Positions 54,237 to 64,000 of a stretch of 64,000 bases of DNA are shown in pieces (the first letter of the stretch is position 1; every line of letters starts with the position of its first letter). Source of the DNA: Mesocentrotus franciscanus (taxonomy: Eukaryota > Echinodermata > Echinoidea > Camarodonta > Strongylocentrotidae); NCBI GenBank assembly GCA_037976565.1, contig CP137682.1, positions 22,620,800-22,684,799 on the forward strand. The letters are read 5' to 3'. The notes beneath the pieces are model-generated. The model was not told the DNA's origin. It saw only the letters and a program-made list of their open reading frames with translations, and ran no database searches. The position numbers were made by a program, and so were the translations under genes.

Positions 54237-55975
54237 ACCTTGCCCAGAGGCGGCACTCCCGGGGGGCAGGGGGGCACAGTGCCGCCCCCCCCCACTTTTT
54301 CACGTACCCCAAAAGTGCCCCTTTAACTTTGTAAGAAGTGCCCCTATTACTTTGTAAAAGTGCCCCTATTACTTTGTAAAAGTGCCCCTTCCCCTTCGAC
54401 AAGTTCCCATTTTCCTTTGTAATAAGTGTCCATTTCCATTCTCATAAGTGCCCTTTTTACTCTCTAGTAAGTGCCCCTTTTCAGGTACGAGAAGTGCCCC
54501 TTTTTACATTTGATAAATGCCCCCTCCACCTCTGATAATTGCCCTATTCAAATCTGAGAGGTGCTCCTTTTTTCTTTGACAAGTGCCCCTTTTCCTTTGT
54601 AAGAAGGGCCCCTTCCCCTTTTAATAACTACTCTTTTTAACTCAGATAAGTGCACCTTTTATTTTCACATGAGCCCCTTTTCCCTTCTAATAAGTCCCCA
54701 TTTTCCTTATGATGAGTGCCCCCATTTAAAAAAAAGAGCTCCTTCCCCTTCTCATAAATGCCGCTTTTCACCTATGAAAGTGTCCTTTCATTCTCATAAG
54801 TGCCCCTTTTCATCTCTGGTAAATGACCCTTTTCAGGTACGCTCGAGAAGTAACCCCTTTTCACTTCAGAAAAGTGTCCCCTTCACCTCCGATAATTGCC
54901 CCTATTCAAATCTGAGAGATGCTCGTTTTACTTTGACAAGTGCTCCTTCCTCCTGATAACTGCTCTTTTATCTCTGACGAGTGCCCCTTTTCACCTCTAA
55001 TAACTTCCCCTTTTATTTTTACACGTGCCCCTTTTCATTTCTAATAAGTGCTCCTTTTCCTTTTATAAGAACCCCTTCCCCTTCTCACAATTGACCCTTT
55101 TTATTTCTGATTAGTGCCCCGTTTATTTTAACATTTGCCTCTTTTTCATATCTGGTCAGTGCCCCTTTTCAGGTGCGATAAGTGCCCGTTTTCACCTTTG
55201 ATAATTTCCCCTTTTATCAATGATACGTGCCCCGTTTCCTTTCTAATAAGGGACCTAACCCCTTTTATAAATGCCCCTTTTCACCTCTTACAAATGCCCC
55301 TATCAAAATCGGATGGGTGCCCCTTTTCCGTCAACAAAGGCCCATTTCCCATTCTCATAAGTGCCTTTTTTCCATCCCTGGTGAGTGCCTCTCTTTGTAG
55401 GTGTAAGAAGTGCCCCAATTTTACCTCCAATAATTACCCTTTGTACTTTGACACGTGCTCCTTTACTTTTCTAATAAGTGTCTTAACCCTTTCGATAAGC
55501 GTCCCCTTCTCCTCTCATCACTAAACGTGCTCCTAATTTAAAGCGAATAAGAGCAATTTCCCCAAAGCTGGCTCGCTTGCTACGCTCGCTCGCATTTATA
55601 GATGATATAATTATATTACTTTCACGTTCTGAGAATATGCTTAAATCCCGGCCATCAGGATTTTTTTTTTTTTTCCTCTTTATAAGATGTAATTTTTCGC
55701 ACTGCGACCTCACACATCTTAAAAATTTTCCTCGCTCGCAAATGAATATTCAGACCATCACACCCAACTGCAAAGTATTATGCTTAAGCAATATCTTGTA
55801 TAATGTATAAAGAGAAACAAATATTGAAATCATCCCTGATAATGTAATCACAATGTAGGGGTATATACCAATGTCTACAAAATTGAATATTTTCGCTTCG
55901 AGATTTCCCTTTGTAGGTGCCCTTTTTTGTTGGTGCCCCCACTTTGGAAGTCGCTCCGCCGCCTCTGATCTTGCC
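54237..55975 (+). mobile_element. 1723 bp GTGCCCC-type nonautonomous element, copy 2 (best preserved)
   Basis: The body is 54245-55967 with inverted ends CAGAGGCGG and CCGCCTCTG, and flanks ACCTTGCC / ATCTTGCC (7 of 8). A degenerate ~20 bp minisatellite (AAGTGCCCCTTTTCACCTCTGAT) runs from about 54300 to 55520. The conserved tail (GCTCGCTTGCTACGCTCGCT, GTAATTTTTCGCACTGCGAC, AGGGGTATATACCAATGTCT) runs to the right end. hAT-like by termini and TSD length. Confidence 0.8.
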
Positions 55976-58169
55976 CTTGTACCTACATGTACATTGAACC
56001 CCGCTACAATGCATATGCTGCACCTTGTACATTTTAAAGCTGACAATCTAAACAAATGATGCCATGTCCTCCGTCGTTTTGAAATGTTATGTATTCTACT
56101 TGAGCCCTTAGAAATACAATAATAGTATGATGATAATAATAGTAGTACCATGAAACCTGTATATGAAGACCGCTCAAGCAGTCAAGGGGACTAGAAAAGT
56201 GGTCTTAATAGGCAGGTGGTCTCTATGCACAGGTTCCTTTAGTATATGTTTTGATGAGAAACTATTTTCTAGGGAAACAAAAAATGTGGTCTTTATAGAC
56301 AGGTGGTCGAAAAAGCACGTTTGACTGTACCTTTTGGTATTACATGTAGCTCTTCAGACAATAGGAAAGAATACACTCATTAGAAAATAATACAAACTTT
56401 GGTTCATGTAATAAAGCATGCAGCTCTTAATACCGGGATAGGAAAAATCAATTTACATTTATATGGTTTAGTCGTTGGTCTTCCTGACTCACAAATTTGG
56501 GTGGTGGGTTCGAATCCTTGTCAGTTGCTTTTTTTTGGGGGCAATTGTCTTTAAGTAGGAAATGAAGTTGCTTGTCATGTAGTGCCTTTTTCTCTCATAT
56601 TGAAGACATGGGCTTTTAGGGGTTTATATTCCGTTTGTAGTCCTAAAAGATGAAGTTATGTCAATAGTGCAACAGTGCACAAATAAAAAAGACTTGTAGT
56701 AAATTCCTTAAAATACAGAAATTATTTTAAGCAATGTCATCACCTTGAATAAAACTGAAAATTACTGAATTGAAGAACATAAGTTTTCCAATATCTAACA
56801 ACAATGGACTGAATTTAACATCTGTGATTCTGACAATTAAAATCTGATTATTTGATTTAGTTCATGAAATAACATTTATAATTTGTTTCATAAAGATTAA
56901 ATGGATTGGTCACATTTCCTTCTAGAATCATTTTGAACTGTGTTACAGTTACAAGTGTTACTTTATGGCACTCTATAATAAGCATCAGCAGTTTCCAAAG
57001 AAACTTAAGATTATTTTTAAATATCTCCTTTCATTATGGAACCTATGAAGTGAGGGATAAATTGAGAATACATGCTACGATTAATGTTTGAAAGGGTCTA
57101 AAATGAATATACAACCTGTAAGGTAGAAACAATTATTTTGAAGTCTGTCTTGAATACATACATGTATGGTGCATAGGAACTTATCAATTTTTGTTCGTCA
57201 CTCCTCCAACCTTCTTCCATGAAAATTAATATACCACCGAAGCATAATTTTTTCTTCTTTAAAATCCGTAATGGGTTTGTATCTTTATCGTCTTCTTGAT
57301 TGTCTTATCATTAGTATTAAAAATGATTGGGATAATGCTTTTTTGTTTGTTTTTTTGGTTCGTTTGTTTTTATTATCACATTTAAAAAAAAGTTGGTATT
57401 AATCTAAAACATGACTATGTACATTATTGACATAATCATTTTTTATCGCTGTTTGCAGAGTATTTTAGTTCCATGTACAGTATAAATAATTGTTCATTTG
57501 AAAAATGAATGTCAATGAACTTTGTATGTCTAAAAAACAATGATGCATTAGTTATGAATACTACTTTGTTTTACATTTTACATTATTTGCATTTCTTCTT
57601 CCGGTATGCATTGTCTATGATTATCCCTTGCTAATGTAAATATAAATATTAATATTAGTTATAATTGGAACTGACATTGTAAGAGTAGTGTAACATTGTT
57701 CTAGGGTGAATATTTACTTCTGAAAAAGCAAGACATTAGAAAAGAGTAGATAAAAAGCGTTAGCCTCAGAATAAGTTAGCAGAGCATTAATTACTATAAG
57801 TTCAGAAAAGGTGAAAATAAAGTTACAATGTTTTACCTATAAGATTTTTTTTAATCCATGATTTATGTTTATTGAAGAAGAAATACAGTTGTAAAAGTAA
57901 TTCATTATACCTACAAGTACCAATCAGAAAGAGTATTAGATGTTTACTTTCAGTTTTTAACCAACTATTTTTTGGGCCAATTTCATGTGGTGTTCTTACA
58001 ACAGTTGTTTTATTACAACAAATTAAATTTTCTCTGAAAACCCATGAATTGGTCCAGGAGTCCCGTATATGGAATGAATTTTATTTGTTGTTATGAAACG
58101 ACAAGCTTGTAGACTAATAATGTTGAAGTCTTTCTTTTTTAAAATGATTTTTTGTGTGAATATATTAAA
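55976..58169. other. downstream AT-rich region, no gene recognised
   Basis: It includes a short repeat of GTGGTCTTTATAGACAGGTGGTC type at about 56195-56310 and a tRNA-like sequence at 56457. The 3' UTR and poly(A) site of DIS3L2 may lie here, but no site can be assigned. Confidence 0.5.
56457..56530 (+). tRNA. degenerate tRNA-like/SINE head
   Basis: A box-like TGGTTTAGTCG, B box GGGTTCGAATCC, and a T-run 3 bp beyond. The T stem and acceptor do not pair well. Probably a SINE relic, not a working tRNA. Confidence 0.35.
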
Positions 58170-59160
58170 TACAGTGCTATAAAACACTGGTAAAATGTTA
58201 ACGTATTAAAACTGGTTGGTTAAAAAAAATAACCAACTGTTATGTTAAGTGCCGTGGTTTGGTAATAATGTGGTTCGTTAAAGCTAGTTTCAGTTGGTTG
58301 GTTAAAACATTAACAAACATTTGGGTAAAGTGCCGTGGTTTGGTGTACTTGGTTAATCAAAATATAGAATTCCCGCCGTTCGAGGGTTGGTAAAATATTT
58401 TGATCATGTGACATGAAATGAGCCAATAAACAAACGAGAATCACGCGTCGCAGTTTGCAACGAATTTCATCACGGGATGTCATCATGGAGTCAGTAGTCG
58501 AAGTTCATCAGTAGAATGGTATAGTAAATATTCGTTAATCTTACCTTCCAACACCTTAACTAGCCCTTCGAACCCCCAAGATAACAGCCTTTCGACTACT
58601 GACTCAACTGTCTCATTTTATATCATGACTGAGTGCGAATTATGTGTATAGGCCTATTGATATTTTAACCAACAACCATTGTTGGGTAAAATTATTTAAC
58701 GAACAATTTTTAATAAATATTTGGATATAATTGTAACCAACTAGGTTAAAATTTAAATAAATAGTTGGTATAAATTGTAACCAGCTAGGGTTGGTTAAAA
58801 AACGATTTGTTAAAATTGTAATAAATAGTTTGTTATAATTGTAACCAACTAGGGTTACTAAGGTTGGTTAAAAATGATTTGTTAAACTTTAGTAAATAGT
58901 TGGTTATAATTGTAACCAACAAGGGTAAGTGAAAAAAATATTTGTTAAAATTTTAATAAATAGTTTGTCAAAATTTTAGCAAACTAAAGTTGGTTAAATT
59001 CTTAAAGCAAATTTATTAGTTACAGTTTTAACAAATAGTTGGTTAAAACATTAACCAACTAGGGTTGGTTTATGTTTTAACCAAGAGTTAATAGGTTCGC
59101 CTGGAAACCAACTGTTGGTTAAAATTTTGCCCAGTTGGTTAAATTTCTTTTTAGAGTGTA
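58170..59160. mobile_element. ~991 bp TTGGTTAAAA-rich TIR element (mariner-like MITE candidate)
   Basis: It starts TACAGTGCTATAAAACACTGG and ends with the reverse complement of TACACTCTAAAAAG, both bounded by TA. The interior is filled with degenerate TTGGTTAAAA/ATTTTAACCAAC units, with a near-central 15 bp inverted repeat (58488-58502 and 58591-58605, GAGTCAGTAGTCGAA). The TA boundary and TACAST start fit Tc1/mariner-type MITEs. Termini are only loosely matched. Confidence 0.45.
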
Positions 59161-61499
59161 TAGATTGTAAGTAAAAACTAAGTATTCCCTACATTTGAAT
59201 GAGCAGTCTGCAAAGCAAAGCGTAATACAAACGTAGTTGAATATGACTGAATTTTATTTCATGTAGTTATGTATAGTTGCAATTGTACGGTAAGTAACGA
59301 GCTATTTTGTGCAATGTTAAACTTGTATTAATATCTAATCATAGTATTCTTATTCTAACATAATGAACAGCATAAAATGCGTGCAGAAAGACTTTGTTTT
59401 TTGTAAGAAAAAAGAATAATTGTCCAATGGTATGATTAAGTAATAAATGGCCCAAACAAATGGAATTTGTGACATTGGTGTGCTTATTCTTAATATTAAG
59501 AGCCTTGTCAGCAAAAATGAAATTGACGATGTTTTATGGCTGGCTTGTTTGCATGATTCCTCGTTGTTCTAGCAAAGCCCTTGGTGCATGGGCTAGATGA
59601 GGTAAAATCGACCCGAATTTGGGGTCTGTTTCTGTTTTCGGGGCTGAGGGGGCTAAACACAACGGTTACGGCCAGGCTGACAATCTTTTTATCAATGACT
59701 GTAATGGTCTAAGTAGCATTGAGGGGTTAAATGTTATATAGGTAGAATAGGGTAACTATTTCGGGACAGGCTCCTAGACTATGTACTGAAATTAATATGG
59801 TCAATATTGAATACCCGTCGCACACGAGGCGTTATTTCGAATGCGTCATTACCGACGCTAATCGGGACTTTGAATATGAGGCAATTTGCACATTCATGCC
59901 CCGCTTCAGAAAGATCAACGCATTGTTTCCACTGTTCAATTTGCATTGATCACACGATGTCACTCTCTTCTTGGCGTGACAAAATAAACGGCCACCAAAA
60001 AGCCGCCGCGATTTTTTGTTAACATGTAAAACAAAGGACTTGCGCGTATTCACTGAGCTTTGTGTTATAAGATACAGAAACAAATTGTGAGATGTATTAC
60101 ATTTTACCTCGACGTTAAGAAGAAAAAAACCGCGGCGGTTTTGCCGCGTCATATCTGAACGGGCCTTTACTTCTTGACGATGTCCTATTGAAATGGTGCT
60201 GCGTGTGCAACGCCAACGGGTTTCCGAGCTTGGATTCAAGCATATAAACATAATCCCGGAGCATAATTCATGCGCATCCTGAGCACCATCAATATTTACA
60301 CGATTCATCAAGAAGATAAGTGGAAACGATAAATGAGCAATCTGATTTGAATAAGATTTTATGTCAGTGGCAGTCAGCTTGTATGATTATTCTAGCAAGG
60401 AACAAAGTTATGTGCCAAAGGGATATCTGGGCTAAAGTGACGTCAAGGTGAAACGTATAATCATTGTATCTTGTATCTGTGAATTTTAATACATTATGAG
60501 CAAATATTGGACAGTCATATACCCTCCGTGCTTAGATGAACATATATGTACTGTAATTGCACATTCAAAGGCCAATTAAAGCCATTTTTGGTTGTTTGTA
60601 GCCTTTGTCTCTGAAGAACCTTCTATAGGTCACTTTATGCTTGGACTAAATAATTTCACTGCTTTCTGTGCACTAACCCGTTCAACTGTGGAATATTAAG
60701 ATAAAAAATAATGAATTATGCTGTTTGATCTTAGATATACCCTAGACACACCGCCAAACTGACTCCAAACTGACTGATCCCTTGCCATAGTGGTGATGTT
60801 TTAATCAGTCTGCTGTTGGTCACGTCAATGTGACTGGGGCTCGAAATTGTAAATTCACCGTTGACAATTGACATAGGCTATAATCAACATTGTGACATGC
60901 CAAATGAACTATGAATTTTAATCAAAATGACAAAGAACCCATTCTTTAATGTACACACTGAACCCGTACCAGAAAAATATTAAAACCTTGTGACCTACTA
61001 AAGAGAATGTTTCACGGTGTTTCATCACATTTTTTGGAATATCACTATGGTAATCATAAACACGCTTAAGCACTAAAGCGCGTGGTCGGAGCATTCGGGG
61101 GAGGAGGGGGTCGTGTTCAATCTCTCCTATGACACACGTCGACATTTTAATTTTTTAGCTTGTTACAGGAGGGGGAAGTGTAGGAATTTCCCTTTCACGT
61201 CATATATGTCTCGTCTTGGAACAATATTTTAGAAATTTGGGATTTATCGTCATATTCTGTAAAGATAATTTGAAATTTCACAGAAATTGGTCAAAAACAT
61301 GTTCATTTAAAAGCCGAACTGGAACACATCTCGACATGTAATTTTCTTAGATTTTTACAGAAAATGAAAGCCTTATACTTCTACTTCCAACTGATGTATG
61401 TCACGTCGGGGAAAAATATTTCATTGAATTTATATTTTGACAGAAATCTTCGTTAATTTCTGCGACCATTCGATCCAAAAAGTCAAAAACATGTCCATT
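59161..61499. other. unassigned region
   Basis: No recognised gene. A CpG-bearing patch at 59815-60215 includes AACCGCGGCGG and CCGCCGCGATT and stays open on the minus strand for 159 codons (60311-59832). The predicted peptide is not recognised and lacks a clear domain, so I do not call it a gene. Confidence 0.45.
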
Positions 61500-63167
61500 T
61501 ACAAGCCTCTGATAAGTGCCCCTTTCCTTCGACAAGTTCCCATTTTCCTTTGCAATAAGTGTCCATTTTCCATTATCATAAGTGCCCTTCTTAATCTCTA
61601 GTAATTGCCCCTCTTCAGGTACGAGAAGTGTCCTTTTCAATTTGATAAGTGCCCCTTCACCTCTGATAATTGCCCTATTAAAATCTGAGAGGTGCCTCTT
61701 TACTTTGACAAGTGCCCCTTTTACTTTGTAAGAAATGCCCCTTCCTTTTTTAATAACTACCCTTTTAACTCAGATAAGCGCACCTTTATTTCCACATGTG
61801 CCCCTTTTCCTTCTTATAAGTGCCCCCTTTCCTTATGATAAGTGCCCCCGTTTAAAGAAAAACAGAGCTCGGGTCCTTCCCCCTCTCATAAATGCCCCTT
61901 TTCACCTATAAAAAATGTCCCTTTTCATTCTCATAAGTGCCCCTTTCATCTCTGGTAAATGACCCTTTTCAGGTACGAGAAGTTACTCCTATTCACTTCA
62001 GATAAGTGTCCCTTCACCTCCGACGATTGCTCTTTTCATCTCTAATAAGTGCCTTTTCACTCCTAATAACCGCCCCTTTTAGTTTGACACATGCCCCTTT
62101 TCCTTTCTAATTAATGCTCTTTCCTTCTTATAAATGCCCCTTCCGCTTTTCATAATTACCCCCTTTTCATCTCTGATAAGTGTCCCGTTTATTCTAACAT
62201 GTGCCTCTTTTTCTTTTAAATAAGAGCCACTTCCACCTTCTCATCAAAGCCCCCTGTCACCTCTGATAAATAAGAGCCACTTCCCTTCTCATCAAAGCCC
62301 CATTTCACCTCCGATAAATGCCCCTATTAAATATCCCTATCCTCTATCTTTCAACAATGCACATTTTCCTTTTATTATAAGTGCCCTTTTTCATTGTCAT
62401 AAGTGCCCCTTTTCATATCTGGTCAGTGCCCCTTTTCAGGTGCAATAAGTGCCCTTTTCACCTCTCATAAATGCCCCATCAAAATCTGATGGGTGCACCT
62501 TTTCCGTTGACAAATGCCCATTTCCCATTCTCATAAGTGCCTTTTTATCCCTGGTGAGTGCCTATTTTCAGGTGTTAGATGTGCCCCATTTTCACCACTG
62601 ATAATTACCCTTTGTACTTTGACACGTGCTCCTTTTCTTTTCTAATAAGTGTGTTATCCCTTTCGATAAGTGTTCCCTTTTTCTCTCATCATTAAACGTG
62701 CCACTAATTTAAAGCAACTAAGAGTAATTTCCCCAAATGCTCGCTTGCTACGCTCGCTCGCATTTATAGATGATATAATTATGTTACTTATCAAAGGTCT
62801 TTTCAGTCTTCCGTTATGAGAATTTGCTTAAAACTCCATCAGGATTTTTGTTCTCTCTATATAAGATGTAATTTTTCGCACTGCGACCTCACAAATCTTA
62901 AAGTTTTGTCCTCGCTCGCTTCGCTCGCTCGCAAATGAATATTCAGATCATCACACCCAACTGAAAAGTATAATGCTTAAGCAATATCTTGTATGATGTG
63001 TAAAGAGAAACAAATATTGAAATCAACCCTGATAAATGTAATCATAATGTAGGGGTATATACCAATGTCTAAAAATTGTATATTTTCGCTTTGAGATTTC
63101 CCTTTGTGTGCCCTTTTTGTTGGTGCCCACCCCTTCCCCCACTTTGGAAGTCGCTCCACCGCCCCTG
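61500..63167 (+). mobile_element. GTGCCCC-type element, copy 3 (5' end missing)
   Basis: The minisatellite (about 61505-62700) and conserved tail (GCTTGCTACGCTCGCTCGCA, GTAATTTTTCGCACTGCGAC, AGGGGTATATACCAATGTCT) have the same order as in copy 2. It ends ...CACCGCCCCTG at 63167. No left terminus or TSD was found. Confidence 0.75.
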
Positions 63168-63940
63168 CTATTAAGTGATACATACCTTACCTGTTTTTTT
63201 TGTGTGTGCGGTATTGTACCCGTTCTAGTTCTAGCATATAATGTTTTCGATACTGTATAGTAATTTATATTGTGGCCACCATATAATTGTTCCTTTATTT
63301 ATGTACCACTCACTTTGTTCACTCTCTTTAGGTTCTTGAGGAAAAGACATGAGTGTCTAACAAGAACCACTTTGATAATAATAATAATTAATGTTATTAT
63401 GATGATTATTATTATTATTATTATCATTATTATTACTATGTGTCTTCCATAATGTCTATTGATATTTTCGAACATTACAATGAGATGAACATAATTCGAA
63501 CATGATTTCTATGGGCAATAGAACGGGTATACGAAATAGCCCTTGATATGATTCCATGAAAGTCTTTGCGTCACTCAAAGTATTAACAAAATACATTCGT
63601 GGACCAGCAGCACAGTAATGAACCTAACACAGACTACAGAATGGAAAATAAAACTGATTATGTTTTTATTTCACTGTTTAATTTTTCATGATTCGAACTA
63701 TTCAGCAAACAAATTCGGGGAACTTTTATTTATTAGAACATTTTGCTGGTACATGTGTACATACAATATTTAATTATTTCAATTCAAAGTAAAGCAGCTT
63801 CTGTTCACTCACACTACACTAACTAATTTTTGTATATGATGTATTACATTCATGTGATTTTATTCCTAAGACTATGAATGTAGTTGCATTGTATTACCTA
63901 TACAATTATATATTATATTAATTCTTTGATTGTACAACAA
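63168..63940. other. right flank, AT-rich with (TTA)n
   Basis: No gene. ATAATAATAATTA / ATTATTATTATTATTATT microsatellite at about 63377-63435. Confidence 0.6.
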
Positions 63941-64000
63941 ATCATTGTAGCACCTTGAGTGACTTATTTTGTCCGAAAGTGCGCAATAAAAAAACTCTAT
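63941..64000 (+). mobile_element. possible LINE/SINE 3' tail
   Basis: GTAGCACCTTGAGTGACTTA then GTGCGCAATAAAAAAACT resembles the 3' ends of CR1-type elements (CTTGAG...GCGCAATAAA). Cut by the window edge. Confidence 0.3.

Overview
This is eukaryotic nuclear DNA: one intron-containing gene set in dense transposon-derived sequence. The style (about 1 kb introns, many short TIR elements, tRNA-derived SINEs, a CR1/L2-like LINE, blocks of AGGTCAAAGGTCA-like sequence) suggests a marine invertebrate deuterostome, most likely an echinoderm such as a sea urchin. That placement is inference from recognition, not proof.

The only host gene I can defend is a DIS3L2 orthologue (3'-5' exoribonuclease of the RNase II/RNB family) on the + strand. 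It has 17 exons between 39453 and 54210, with stop TAA at 54208-54210. It has cold-shock domains (exons 2-4), an RNB catalytic core with all four metal-binding Asp (exons 5-13) and an S1 domain (exons 15-16). It has no PIN domain, which separates it from DIS3 and DIS3L1. The reading frame is broken in several exons, mostly by single missing bases in homopolymers. The single long LINE ORF in this window shows the same defect eight times, so I read most of the breaks as consensus errors rather than gene death. Exons 3 and 9 each have a decayed tandem duplicate just upstream.

Layout. 1-17532: no gene; a mosaic of nested nonautonomous DNA transposons, foldback elements and low-complexity tracts, with an old minus-strand LINE remnant. 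17533-18032: gap of 500 N. 18033-33284: six-plus copies of a 2.45 kb tandem repeat, each with a tRNA-Gly-like Pol III module followed by a T-run. 33299-39401: a full-length-looking LINE with three ~790 bp tandem monomers in front of an endonuclease-RT ORF, ending in poly(A). 39419-39441: gap of 23 N. 39442-54210: DIS3L2, its introns holding several transposons with exact 8 bp target-site duplications (TSDs). 54237-64000: degenerate 'GTGCCCC' elements, a TTGGTTAAAA-rich TIR element and unassigned AT-rich DNA.

The 13 bases before the first gap are identical to the 13 after the second and contain the splice acceptor of DIS3L2 exon 1. So the 21.9 kb array-plus-LINE block looks like a contig placed inside a junction that should be continuous.

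A recurring theme is a set of element families that start CAG and end CTG, with related termini of the form CAGNGGCGGATCCAGG or CAGNGGCGTA. Six copies carry an exact 8 bp TSD and two more a 7/8 TSD, which points to the hAT superfamily. They are repeatedly nested in one another.
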